A stretch of 58,921 nucleotides of DNA, taken from positions 21,528-80,448 of the forward strand of contig DHQO01000026.1 of assembly GCA_002408125.1 (NCBI GenBank), given 5' to 3'. This stretch comes from Hyphomonadaceae bacterium UBA5336 (lineage in GTDB: Bacteria; Pseudomonadota; Alphaproteobacteria; Caulobacterales; Hyphomonadaceae). Position 1 is the stretch's first letter, and the number at the start of each line of letters is the position of its first letter. The position numbers and the translations under genes are program-made. The notes beneath the pieces were generated by a model that was given only the letters and a program-made list of their open reading frames with translations, was not told the origin of the DNA and ran no database searches. Below, in pieces: positions 34,519 to 42,195 of the stretch.

Positions 34519-34751
34519 GTTGCGCGGGCCGGGCGGTAATCCGTACGGCCGCTCTTGTTCTCATCGGCACGGCGACGACGGGGCATCCCGTTCACCATGT
34601 TCGAACGAACGTCTGTACGGGCGCTACGCATGGCAGCAACAAAGCCGGCGTCGACAAGGTCAACGTCGACGTCATAGCCACGCTCGGCCCAATATTCGCG
34701 AATCTTTTCGCGCAGGCGCTTTGCGCCTTCGTTATCACACCAGTCTTTCAT
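34506..34751 (-). CDS. Small uncharacterised protein (81 aa)
   Basis: 81 residues with no family that I can name with certainty. The first 25 residues predict an amphipathic helix (GAKRLREKIREYWAERG). A compact DVDVDLVDAGFVAAMRSART segment follows, and the tail is very basic (MPRRRRADENKSGRTDYRP). The look of the middle (AGF.AAMRS.R.DVRSNMVNG) is that of a short conserved alphaproteobacterial protein, and GGAG 6 nt before ATG 34751 supports real translation. Basic and soluble, it might bind nucleic acid or the ribosome, but that is a guess. Its stop overlaps the gph stop by 4 nt. An inverted repeat sits 32 bp upstream. Confidence 0.8.
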   Translation of the reverse strand: MKDWCDNEGAKRLREKIREYWAERGYDVDVDLVDAGFVAAMRSARTDVRSNMVNGMPRRRRADENKSGRTDYRPARATVAA

Positions 34752-34782
34752 AGCACTCTCCAGGCTTATTCTTTTCTAACAA

Positions 34783-34802
34783 CAGTGTAATCTTTCACAC
34801 TG
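34783..34802. repeat. Inverted repeat upstream of the 81-aa gene
   Basis: CAGTGT-N8-ACACTG, perfect 6-bp arms, 32-51 bp before the minus-strand start at 34751. It could be a 5'-leader hairpin or a dimeric operator; nothing else in the sequence separates these. Confidence 0.4.
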
Positions 34803-35083
34803 CTTGCCTGTCCTTCTTTTCTTCTCGGGGCATTTCCGCCCGTCTTGTTGTGGAGCTGAGATGGCGTCTTTGAAAAAAACTTGCAAGCCCCGAATTTTGG
34901 ATCCGAGCGATCCCAACGCAAGATGAACAGCCGTTCAGGATGAATGGCCTGATAGCGCAAACATAATTTGCCGGGAAACGGTCAAATGGGGCAGAAATCC
35001 ACCAAATTACCTTTTTGTGACAGGGGGCGGCGCCGGATATTTGCCACAGTCTGCCCTATTCGCAGAGAATTGCCCTCAAATCC

Positions 35084-35115
35084 ATGCATATCTGTCTTGT
35101 TGATATGCATTTTTG
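35084..35115. repeat. AT-rich stem-loop followed by T-run
   Basis: ATGCATAT at 35084-35091 pairs perfectly with ATATGCAT at 35103-35110 around an 11-nt loop, followed by TTTT. The stem is AT-rich and so weak as a terminator; it lies about 40 bp before the tRNA promoter and might instead be a protein-binding site. Confidence 0.4.
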
Positions 35116-35152
35116 CAAACTTTCGACACTGCAAAACCTGCCGATTCTTGAG

Positions 35153-35181
35153 TTGACCTTCTGTCGCCGAGGCCCTATCCC
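35153..35181 (+). promoter_or_regulatory. Promoter of tRNA-Val
   Basis: TTGACC (35153-35158), a 17-bp spacer, then TATCCC (35176-35181), about 22 bp before the tRNA 5' end. The -35 is nearly consensus and the -10 weak, as is common for GC-rich alphaproteobacterial sigma-70 promoters. Confidence 0.5.
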
Positions 35182-35203
35182 AGCGCCTTCCCCCCGATGG
35201 AAT

Positions 35204-35278
35204 GGGCGATTAGCTCAGCGGGAGAGCACTGCCTTCACACGGCAGGGGTCACTGGTTCAATCCCAGTATCGCCCACCA
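35204..35278 (+). tRNA. tRNA-Val (anticodon CAC)
   Basis: 75 nt including an encoded CCA. Acceptor GGGCGAT pairs with ATCGCCC (discriminator A). The D arm is GCTC...GAGC, the anticodon stem CTGCC/GGCAG has loop TTCACAC (anticodon CAC, valine GTG codons), and the T arm is ACTGG-TTCAATC-CCAGT. All stems pair. It stands alone, downstream of its own promoter; the secF gene ends 132 bp further on, on the other strand. Confidence 0.97.
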
Positions 35279-35410
35279 TTCCAAAAGCCTCCAGCGAATT
35301 TGTCAGTAACACTGCATGAAGCCACGTGCTGCACGGCTCCGCCCGGTCCCGAGCCTTGCCCGGGACGCGTTCTGGAAGCTGTTGTCTGGAGAGACGTCGG
35401 AGGTAGGCCC

Positions 35411-36376
35411 TCAGGGCGCGCCCTGGAACCCCGGAACATCCTCTGCCGCGCGTTTCTCGCGTGCCACGCCGATGGTCATCAGAATGGACGAAGCCACGAA
35501 GATCGAGGAGTAGGTCCCGATCACGATGCCAAAAATCAGCGCGAAGCTCATCCCGCGCAGGACCGGTCCGCCCAGGAAGAAGATCGCCAGCAGCGCGAGC
35601 AGCGTCGTGCCCGACGTCAGCAAGGTGCGCGACAGCGTGCCGTTCAGAGCCAGGTCGATGACCTCGCCCAGCGGCATCTTCTTGTACTTGCGCATTTCCT
35701 CGCGCACCCGGTCGAACACGACCACGGTATCGTTCATGGAATAGCCGATAATGGTCAGCAGCGCGGCGATGGTGGTGAGGTCGAACTCCAGCCGCGTGAT
35801 CGCGAACATGCCCATGGTGATGATCACGTCATGGGCCAGCGCGGCCACGGCACCGACCGAGAAGTTCCACTGGAAGCGGAAGGCGATATAGGCCAGCATC
35901 AGCACCAGCGAGACCGCCAGCGCCATGATTCCGGCATTGAACAGCTCGTGTGAGACCTTCGGGCCGACTGTGGAACTGGAACGGATCGTCATCCCCGGAA
36001 ACTCTTCCAGCAGATCCGCGCGCACAAGATCGGCCAGCGACAGCCCCTCCTCATCAGACTCCTCATAGGTCTCCGGCGTCTTGAACTTGATGACAAAGAC
36101 CTGGATCGGATTCGAGCCGGTACCGACGGCATCGGTGACATTGAGGTCGGCGACATTGAGCGTGCCGACAAAGTCGCGAATATCCTGGGTCGTCACGCCC
36201 TCGGGCACGGTGGTCTCGATCACGCTGCCGCCGGCAAAGTCGACGCCGAGATTGAGCCCGCGTGTGGCAAGCGCAAAGATGGAAGCCACGATCAGCAGCG
36301 CGGACAGGATGAAGGCTGCGATCCTCAGCCGCATGAAATGAAGATGGGTGTTGTCGGGGACGAGTTTCAAAAGCAT
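35411..36376 (-). CDS. secF: Protein translocase subunit SecF
   Basis: 321 residues, six transmembrane helices. The N-terminal helix (RLRIAAFILSALLIVASIFAL) leads to the signature GLNLGVDFAGGSVIE; a periplasmic domain follows, then the membrane block ALAHDVIITMGMFA and GYSMNDTVVVFDRVREEMR. With SecD and YajC it uses the proton-motive force to pull exported proteins across the inner membrane after SecYEG. It lies 14 bp downstream of secD; the operon runs yajC-secD-secF on the minus strand. Confidence 0.97.
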   Translation of the reverse strand: MLLKLVPDNTHLHFMRLRIAAFILSALLIVASIFALATRGLNLGVDFAGGSVIETTVPEGVTTQDIRDFVGTLNVADLNVTDAVGTGSNPIQVFVIKFKTPETYEESDEEGLSLADLVRADLLEEFPGMTIRSSSTVGPKVSHELFNAGIMALAVSLVLMLAYIAFRFQWNFSVGAVAALAHDVIITMGMFAITRLEFDLTTIAALLTIIGYSMNDTVVVFDRVREEMRKYKKMPLGEVIDLALNGTLSRTLLTSGTTLLALLAIFFLGGPVLRGMSFALIFGIVIGTYSSIFVASSILMTIGVAREKRAAEDVPGFQGAP

Positions 36377-36390
36377 GGCAGTGTCTCCGA

Positions 36391-38094
36391 TCAGATGGCC
36401 AGCGTCTTGGGACGCGCCAGGCGCAGCCAGGTCGCAGTGATCCAGCGCGTCACGACAAAGGCGGTAAACACCGAGGTGACGATACCAATCGCCAGGGTCA
36501 CGGCAAAGCCCTTCACGGGGCCGGACCCGAGCATGTAGAGCACGGCGGCGGCGATGAAGGTGGTGATGTTGGCGTCCAGAATGGTCGAAAGCGCGCGTTC
36601 ATAGCCGGCTTGCACCGAGGTGATGGGCGATCGCCCGGCCTTCTTCTCTTCCCGGATACGCTCGAACACGAGCACATTAGCATCCACGGCCATACCGATC
36701 GTGAGAATGATGCCGGCGATGCCCGGGAGGGTCAGCGTGGCACCGAGCCCGGACAGCGCGCCGAGGATCAGCACAATATTCGCGACCAGACTGAGCACGG
36801 CGAAGAAGCCGAGCCGGCCATAGGTCGCGATCATGAACACCGCCACAAGCATGAGGCCGATTACCGAAGCTCGTGTCCCGGCGCGGATGGAATCGGCCCC
36901 GAGGCCCGGGCCGACCGTGCGTTCATCCTCGAAGTTCAGCTTCGCCGGCAGCTCGCCAGCCGAAATGATTGCGGCCAGATCAATCGCTTCCTGCATGGTA
37001 AATCTGCCTGTGATCTGCACATCCCCGCCATAGATCGGCTCATTGATGCGTGGCGCGCTCATCACCCGCTCATCCAGAACAATCGCAAAGCGCTTGCCGT
37101 AATTGTGCTGGGTGACCTCCGAAAAGCGTTTCTGGCCGACACCATTGAGACGGAACATCACCGCCGGGGTGTTGTCTTCGGAGTTGAAGCCCTGGTTCGC
37201 ACTGGCAACATCCTCACCATTCACAACGGCAATATTACTGACAAGCATCTGTTCACCCGTCTCTGCATCCTGCAGGAGGCGCCATCCGACCGGTGCACGG
37301 CCGGTCGCGATGGTATCGCGAATGGTCGAAGGCGTGTCGTCGACCATGGAGAAGGTCAGATTGCCGGCCTGGCTCAGGAGGCCCTTGATACGCGAGGGGT
37401 CCGGCTCACCCGGCACTTCCAGGATGACCCGATTGTCGCCCTGCGGCACCGGGTTGATGTCGCGCACGCCATCCGGATCGATCCGCATGCGTACGGTGGT
37501 CAGCGTATCGGTCTGCGCGTTCTTCACAAAGGCGGACTTGGCCGCCTCGGTCAGGTGAATGACGATCTGGTGCTCGCCACGCTGGCTGATCTCATAGGTC
37601 CGCGCGCCGCCATAGACACCATCAACCGGCGTGTTCAGCTCATGGATCCGGTCCATGGCTTTTTCCATGGTGGTCTCGTCCATCCGGTTGCGGTTGAGCG
37701 TGAAGACCAGTTCGTCGTCATTGACCTCGCCGACCCCATAGATCCGCTCCCCCACACCGCGCCCGGACAGGACATCATTGATGTCCGACAGCATGATGTT
37801 CAGCCTGTTGGAGATGACATCGTCGCGGTCGATTTCCATGAGAAGATAGACACCCCCGCGCAGGTCCAGCCCGAGATTAACCTTGCTGGACGGCAGGAAA
37901 CCCGGCCACCAGGAGGCATCTGCGGCCGCCTTGGCTTCATTATAGTCGGCCAGTTGCTGAGCGGTCGGCGCGTCGGGACGCAGGGGTTCCACACCCAGGA
38001 AGGAATCGGAGAACAGGTTGGGCAGGGCCATCAGGGTTCCGATCAGCAGCGTGGCGCTGATCAGGATCACTTTCCAGGCGGGAAACTGTAGCAT
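36391..38094 (-). CDS. secD: Protein translocase subunit SecD
   Basis: 567 residues. An N-terminal helix (WKVILISATLLIGTLMALP) is followed by the SecD signature GLDLRGGVYLLMEID. The large periplasmic P1 region (~100-380) includes the IGRFTMQEAIDLAAIISAGELP segment. Then come five helices with GMAVDANVLVFERIREE, which carries the conserved Asp for proton coupling. Partner of SecF and YajC. Its start is 36 bp after the yajC stop. Confidence 0.97.
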   Translation of the reverse strand: MLQFPAWKVILISATLLIGTLMALPNLFSDSFLGVEPLRPDAPTAQQLADYNEAKAAADASWWPGFLPSSKVNLGLDLRGGVYLLMEIDRDDVISNRLNIMLSDINDVLSGRGVGERIYGVGEVNDDELVFTLNRNRMDETTMEKAMDRIHELNTPVDGVYGGARTYEISQRGEHQIVIHLTEAAKSAFVKNAQTDTLTTVRMRIDPDGVRDINPVPQGDNRVILEVPGEPDPSRIKGLLSQAGNLTFSMVDDTPSTIRDTIATGRAPVGWRLLQDAETGEQMLVSNIAVVNGEDVASANQGFNSEDNTPAVMFRLNGVGQKRFSEVTQHNYGKRFAIVLDERVMSAPRINEPIYGGDVQITGRFTMQEAIDLAAIISAGELPAKLNFEDERTVGPGLGADSIRAGTRASVIGLMLVAVFMIATYGRLGFFAVLSLVANIVLILGALSGLGATLTLPGIAGIILTIGMAVDANVLVFERIREEKKAGRSPITSVQAGYERALSTILDANITTFIAAAVLYMLGSGPVKGFAVTLAIGIVTSVFTAFVVTRWITATWLRLARPKTLAI

Positions 38095-38130
38095 GACGGG
38101 AAACGGTCCGGATCGGTCTCGGAGAAGGGT

Positions 38131-38502
38131 TTAGTCGTTTGCGGCCACAGGGGCGGTCTTTTCACGGACATCAGCGATCATGTTGCGCTGGACGCGCACA
38201 CGCACGCCGTCCGCCAGCTCAACGGTCAGTTCCAGGTCTGACACCTTCGTCACCTTGCCGATCAGGCCGCCGGACGTGACCACCGTGTCGCCGCGCTTGA
38301 GCGCCTCGATCATCGCTGCATGCTTCTTGCGGGCCTGCTGCTGCGGGCGGATCAGCAGGAAGTAGAAGATCAGGATCATCGGCACCATGAACATCAGTGT
38401 CCCGGTGATGCCTGGCCCGGCCGGTGCCGCCGCCCCGCCTGCAGAGGCAGGAAGCGTGATGGCAAGTGCACTTGAGATGAGGGCGATAATACGGAACATC
38501 AT
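38131..38502 (-). CDS. yajC: Preprotein translocase subunit YajC
   Basis: 123 residues from ATG 38502 (a second ATG follows directly; an open extension to 38580 would run into the promoter and is rejected). An initial hydrophobic segment (FRIIALISSALAITLPASA) may be a signal or extra helix. The true YajC helix MFMVPMILIFYFLLIRPQQQARKK follows, then the short cytosolic SH3-like domain with GDTVVTSGGLIGKV. First gene of yajC-secD-secF. Most YajC proteins are ~110 residues; the extra N-terminal hydrophobic run is mildly unusual. Confidence 0.94.
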   Translation of the reverse strand: MMFRIIALISSALAITLPASAGGAAAPAGPGITGTLMFMVPMILIFYFLLIRPQQQARKKHAAMIEALKRGDTVVTSGGLIGKVTKVSDLELTVELADGVRVRVQRNMIADVREKTAPVAAND

Positions 38503-38551
38503 GCGCGGGGCGCTCCCATGATTGGTAATCTGACAGGGCTGTAAGCCGCCC

Positions 38552-38580
38552 CCTATAGCTGTGTGTCCCCCTTGAATCAA
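38552..38580 (-). promoter_or_regulatory. Promoter of the yajC-secD-secF operon
   Basis: Read on the minus strand: TTGATT (38575-38580), a 17-bp spacer, TATAGG (38552-38557), about 50 bp upstream of the yajC start. Confidence 0.5.
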
Positions 38581-38610
38581 ACAAGGTGCGCATACGGGGG
38601 AAAACAGCGA

Positions 38611-39261
38611 CTAGAGCAGATGGGCAACACCCGGGCGCAGCGGGGTCAGGACGCGGTCGAGGCTCGGGCCGCTTTCCACCCCGTCAGGAGTGTGGATTTC
38701 AATCCGCGCATGCCCGTCGTGCATCACCGGTGCCGACAGGCGCCCCTTTGGCGACAGGGCTTTCACAAGGCTCATGGGCACATCCTCCACCGTGCCCATC
38801 AGGACGATCCGATCGAACGGCCCGGTTACCGGCAATGCGCCCAGGCCGTCGCCATGCAGCACCTTCACAGTGCGCAGCCCCCTGCCCTCCAGTCGCTTTG
38901 CCGCAGCTTCGGCGAGACTCGCATGACGCTCAAGACTGATCACCTCCTCTGAAAGTTCCGCGCACAGCGCCGTGGAATAGCCGCTGCCCGTGCCAATGAT
39001 CAGCGTGCGCCCGCCGGCCTCATCCTCAAAGCGGACCGCCGCCAGGAGCTGGGCCAGCACCGCCGGCGGCAGCATGGTCTGCCCGCATCCAATGGGAATG
39101 CTGGTATCCTCGAAGGCGAGGCCGCCTGAGCCCTCCGGCGCGAAGTCGGCACGGTCCACCGCTTCCATCACCTTCAGGACGGGCGAACTCATCACCCCCT
39201 GCTGGCGCAGGGCCAGTACCAGCCGCGCGGCGCGGTGAGGGTCCTCGGTCAGCTCTGCCAT
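38611..39261 (-). CDS. pcm: Protein-L-isoaspartate O-methyltransferase
   Basis: 216 residues, the PCMT family. The substrate-binding region SIPIGCGQTMLPP is followed by the SAM motif I ALIIGTGSGYSTA-like TLIIGTGSGYSTALCAEL. ISLERHASLAEAA (acidic ribose contact) and HGDGLGALPVTGPFDRIV follow. It repairs isoaspartyl damage in proteins. Its start overlaps the surE end by 13 bp; surE-pcm is a conserved stress pair. Confidence 0.93.
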   Translation of the reverse strand: MAELTEDPHRAARLVLALRQQGVMSSPVLKVMEAVDRADFAPEGSGGLAFEDTSIPIGCGQTMLPPAVLAQLLAAVRFEDEAGGRTLIIGTGSGYSTALCAELSEEVISLERHASLAEAAAKRLEGRGLRTVKVLHGDGLGALPVTGPFDRIVLMGTVEDVPMSLVKALSPKGRLSAPVMHDGHARIEIHTPDGVESGPSLDRVLTPLRPGVAHLL

Positions 39262-40007
39262 TCCGCCATCGTCGCCAGAAACCGGTTATGCGTCAGGTCG
39301 ACATGCAGCGGAGTAATCGAGACATAGCCGTCATAAATCGCGCGCAGGTCGGTGCCCTCATCGGGATTGGAGAGCGTGCCGCGATAGCCGATCCAGTAAT
39401 AATCGTTGCCGCGCAGATCCTCGCGCTTTTCCGTGCGGATGATCTGCTCGTCGCGAAAGCCCTGACGGGTGAACTGGATGCCGCCGACATCTTCCGGATC
39501 GCGGTCCGGGAAGTTGATATTGATCACCACATCCAATGGCCAGCCGTTTTCCAGCACAGGTTTCAGCGCGCGCGGGCCCCAAAGCTCGGCGGTCTCCCAC
39601 GGGCAGGACCCTCGCCCGCGGAAATTCTGGCTCTGGCTCAGCGCGACCGAGGGCACATGGTGCTGCATGCCGAACATGGCCGCCGCGATGGTGCCGGAAT
39701 AGGAGGTGTCCTCGGCGATGTTCTGACCCTTGTTGACGCCGGAGAGAATGAGCTCCGGCGGCTCGGGCATGAGGTCGCGCATGGCGAGCAACACGCAGTC
39801 GGACGGCGTTCCGGTGACGGAAAATGCCTTCGGTTCGATCTCGCGCACCCTGAGCGGCTCTGTCAGCGTCACCGCACGCGACTTGCCCGATTGCTCCACT
39901 TCCGGCGCGACAATGGTGATGTCATCGCTGATCGTACGCGCGATCTTTTCCAGCACGCGCAAACCGGGGGCATGAATGCCATCATCATTTGTGAGGAGGA
40001 TTCTCAT
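39249..40007 (-). CDS. surE: 5'/3'-nucleotidase SurE
   Basis: 252 residues with the metal-binding MRILLTNDDGIHAPG (Asp8-Asp9 equivalents), APEVEQSGKSRAVTLTEPL, the GTPSDCVLLAM block and SGVNKGQNIAEDTSYSGTIAAAM. It is a nucleoside-monophosphate phosphatase used in stress survival. The start has only a weak ribosome site, and a GC-rich palindromic repeat (40031-40078) sits 24 bp upstream, where an alphaproteobacterial genome would normally continue to serS. Downstream it overlaps pcm. Confidence 0.96.
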   Translation of the reverse strand: MRILLTNDDGIHAPGLRVLEKIARTISDDITIVAPEVEQSGKSRAVTLTEPLRVREIEPKAFSVTGTPSDCVLLAMRDLMPEPPELILSGVNKGQNIAEDTSYSGTIAAAMFGMQHHVPSVALSQSQNFRGRGSCPWETAELWGPRALKPVLENGWPLDVVININFPDRDPEDVGGIQFTRQGFRDEQIIRTEKREDLRGNDYYWIGYRGTLSNPDEGTDLRAIYDGYVSITPLHVDLTHNRFLATMAEWQS

Positions 40008-40030
40008 TCAAAGCACCAATCTGTCGATAC

Positions 40031-40078
40031 GCGCCCCGCTCTCCCGGCCGCGGGAGAGGGGCCGGGGGTGAGGGCCGC
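40031..40078 (-). repeat. GC-rich palindromic repeat, copy A (left terminus of DUF559 unit)
   Basis: 48 bp with core CTCTCCCG-GCCG-CGGGAGAG. Its reverse complement matches copy B (40467-40514) at 39 of 48 positions by hand alignment, so A and B form terminal inverted repeats around the DUF559 gene. Related copies C and D lie at 42131 and 42196. Confidence 0.8.
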
Positions 40079-40117
40079 AGTGTTTGCGATTCTCCGGTGA
40101 CCTGCCACACTTCCAGC

Positions 40118-40462
40118 ATGAACCCGCCGAAGAATATCGCCCGAGCGCGCAGACTGCGACAGGACGCAAGCCTGCCTGAACAGCACGCCTGGGAGATTCT
40201 CAGGTCGCTCCGCCCCTACGGGCTGGCGATACGCCGGCAAGTCCCCATCGCCGGCCTGACGGTTGACTTCGCCATCCGGTCCAAAAGGCTTGCGATTGAA
40301 ATCGACGGCCCAATGCATGCGCTGCCGCATGTGGCCAAACAGGATGCCGAACGCGACGCCAGGCTGAAGGCAGCGGGATGGTGTGTCCTGCGGATTTCCC
40401 ATGAATTTGCCGGAAGTGCGGAACATCTGGTTGCTGCCATTGAAAGCGCGCTTGCCCGCTAG
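40118..40462 (+). CDS. DUF559 (Vsr-like) endonuclease-domain protein
   Basis: 114 residues from ATG 40118; a GTG at 40097 is an alternative. It has a DUF559 domain related to very-short-patch-repair and restriction-type nucleases: RRQVPIAGLTVDFAI with Asp50, LAIEIDGPMHA with Glu61, Asp63 and His67, then RDARLKAAGWCVLRIS. All expected acidic and histidine positions are present, so it may be an active single-strand or mismatch nuclease, although DUF559 activity is poorly studied. It is bracketed 39 bp upstream and 4 bp downstream by inverted copies of one GC-rich palindrome, and transcribed against its neighbours. Confidence 0.9.
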   Translation: MNPPKNIARARRLRQDASLPEQHAWEILRSLRPYGLAIRRQVPIAGLTVDFAIRSKRLAIEIDGPMHALPHVAKQDAERDARLKAAGWCVLRISHEFAGSAEHLVAAIESALAR

Positions 40463-40466
40463 TGTC

Positions 40467-40514
40467 GCGGCCCGCCCCCTCGGTCCCCCTCCCGCGGCCG
40501 GGAGGGGGAAGCGC
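40467..40514 (+). repeat. GC-rich palindromic repeat, copy B (right terminus of DUF559 unit)
   Basis: 48 bp beginning 4 bp after the DUF559 stop, with core CCCTCCCGCGGCCGGGAGGG. It is in inverted orientation to copy A and ends 16 bp before the serS stop, where it could act as a transcript hairpin for both genes. Confidence 0.8.
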
Positions 40515-40530
40515 GTGGTGCAGGCAGCGT

Positions 40531-42048
40531 TCACTTCAACACCTCCACCCCGCCCATATATCCGCGCAGGGCTTCGGGCACCGTCACGCTGCCGTCCTCG
40601 TTCTGGTAGTTCTCCAGCACGGCCACCAAAGTCCGGCCCACGGCGAGGCCGGAGCCGTTCAGGGTGTGGACGAATTCCGGTTTCGGCTTGGGATTGTCCT
40701 CGCTCGCCGCCGGGCGCCAGCGGGCGTTCATGCGGCGGGCCTGGAAGTCGCCGCAATAGGAGCACGAGCTGATCTCGCGATAAGTGTCCTGCGCGGGCAG
40801 CCAGACTTCCAGGTCATAGGTTTTCCGCGCGCCAAAGCCCATGTCACCGGCGCACAGCAGCATGCGGCGATAGGGCAGCTCCAGCCGCTCCAGCACCGTC
40901 TCGGCGCAGCGCGTCATGCGTTCGAGCTCTTCAAGCCCCTCTGCCTCATCGCGGACCACCGAGACCAGTTCCACCTTGTTGAACTGGTGCAGCCGGATCA
41001 TGCCGCGCGTATCGCGCCCCGCACTGCCGGCCTCGGAGCGGAAGCAGGGTGTATGCGCGGTATAGCGGCGCGGGAGATAGCTGTGCTCGATAATGGTCTC
41101 GCGCACGATGTTTGTGAGGGGGACTTCGGCGGTGGGGATGAGGTAATTCTTGTCAAAGATGACGGGCTGCACACCACCTTTATTCAGTGGCGCACCACTA
41201 AGAAACACGTTCCCGAGCCCGCCCTGCATTTGGCTTTCGAACTTTCGCTGAAGCTCAGCAGCTCGTGGCCCTTTGAACTTGAAACTCAGCTGTCCTGGCG
41301 AAGGAATTTCAACATCAAACTCATCATTCGGAATGATCTCTTGTCTTGGAAGACGGAATAGATCCTCCTCAAACTTCGGCAACTGCCCCGTCCCCTCAAG
41401 CGCATTGTCACGCACCAGCAGCGGAGGCGAGCACTCCGCGTATCCGCCCAATTCCTTGTCATCTGCGTCCTTCCAAACCGAGGTCTGCAGGTCGAGCATG
41501 AAGGCCGCGAGCGCGCGTTCCAGCCGGGCGAGGCCGCCCGAGAGCAGCACAAAGCGTGCGCCGGACATTTTCGCCGCCGTCTCGAAATCCATGCCGCCAA
41601 GGCCCTCGCCGATATCGACATGGTCCTTCGCCTCAAAGCCCAGCTCGCGCGGCGTGCCCCAGCGTTTCTGCTCAACATTGCCGGCCTCATCCGCGCCCTC
41701 GGGCACTTCGGCCAGCGGCAGGTTTGGCAGGCCGAGCAACAGCTCATCGAGCAGCGCCCGCGCGCTCTCTTCCTGCTCGCCGGCGACTTCAATCGTCTCT
41801 TTCGCAGCGGCCACTTCCGCCATCAGGGACGCCGCAAGGGCCTCATCCTTCGCGGCCTTTGCCTTGCCGATCTCTTTCGACTTGGCATTGCGCGCCTGTT
41901 CGGCTTCCTGCTTGTCGGTCACGGCCTGACGCAGCGCGCCATCATGGGCAAGGATTTCATCGACCTTCTCGCCCATGCCCGGCGAGCGCCGCTCCCACGC
42001 CGCACGGAAGGCCTCGGGGTTTTCGCGAATGGCGCGCAGGTCGAACAT
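40531..42048 (-). CDS. serS: Seryl-tRNA synthetase with large core insertion
   Basis: 505 residues; bacterial SerRS is usually 420-460. The N-terminal coiled-coil tRNA-binding arm (~25-105) is present. Class II motif 2 (FRSEAGSAGRDTRGMIRLHQF) and motif 3 (GSGLAVGRTLVAVLE) are intact, so it should charge tRNA-Ser. Between FEEDLFRL (~232) and NYLIPTAEVPLTN (~301) lie about 65 residues (PRQEIIPNDEFDVEIPSP...LNKGGVQPVIFD) where the family normally has under ten. The insert is coded at about 50% GC against 62-72% on either side. AGAGG precedes ATG 42048. Upstream sits a repeat pair instead of the usual tat genes. Confidence 0.95.
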   Translation of the reverse strand: MFDLRAIRENPEAFRAAWERRSPGMGEKVDEILAHDGALRQAVTDKQEAEQARNAKSKEIGKAKAAKDEALAASLMAEVAAAKETIEVAGEQEESARALLDELLLGLPNLPLAEVPEGADEAGNVEQKRWGTPRELGFEAKDHVDIGEGLGGMDFETAAKMSGARFVLLSGGLARLERALAAFMLDLQTSVWKDADDKELGGYAECSPPLLVRDNALEGTGQLPKFEEDLFRLPRQEIIPNDEFDVEIPSPGQLSFKFKGPRAAELQRKFESQMQGGLGNVFLSGAPLNKGGVQPVIFDKNYLIPTAEVPLTNIVRETIIEHSYLPRRYTAHTPCFRSEAGSAGRDTRGMIRLHQFNKVELVSVVRDEAEGLEELERMTRCAETVLERLELPYRRMLLCAGDMGFGARKTYDLEVWLPAQDTYREISSCSYCGDFQARRMNARWRPAASEDNPKPKPEFVHTLNGSGLAVGRTLVAVLENYQNEDGSVTVPEALRGYMGGVEVLK

Positions 42049-42130
42049 GGGGGTCTAGCCTCTTTGGGGTGTTTCGCTGGGGTCTAGACGAGTCAGTGGC
42101 GAAGGTGAAGCACCTGTCTGACCGCAGTTG

Positions 42131-42174
42131 CCCTCACCCCTGACCCCTCTCCCGCAGCCGGGAGAGGGGGACGC
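42131..42174 (+). repeat. GC-rich palindromic repeat, copy C
   Basis: Starts CCCTCACCCCTGACCCCTCT and has palindromic core CTCTCCCGCAGCCGGGAGAG; same family and orientation as copy B. It lies between the serS start and copy D. Confidence 0.75.
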
Positions 42175-42195
42175 TTGCCGTGACATCTGTTCTAC

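Larger units (their letters stand above)
34752..35152. other. AT-rich intergenic stretch between the 81-aa gene and tRNA-Val
   Basis: Roughly 400 bp distinctly richer in A+T than its surroundings, without a supportable gene. It holds two small inverted repeats (34783-34802 and 35084-35110), an A-tract at 34873-34879 and GAACAGCCGTTC at about 34927-34938. It must contain the promoter for the minus-strand 81-aa gene. Short open frames here have no ribosome site or recognisable product. Confidence 0.5.
40031..40514 (+). mobile_element. Candidate mobile unit: DUF559 nuclease gene with inverted terminal repeats
   Basis: 484 bp consisting of repeat A, a 345-bp nuclease gene and repeat B. It lies on the opposite strand between serS and surE, two genes that are normally contiguous or nearly so in alphaproteobacteria. 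No target duplication or transposase is evident. The call as a mobile unit rests on the terminal repeat symmetry, the broken synteny and the extra repeat copies nearby. Confidence 0.5.

Noticed and set aside
35346..35366. GTCCCG...CGGGAC hairpin after secF as terminator
   Set aside because: It has no T-run on the minus strand; it may be another intergenic palindrome.
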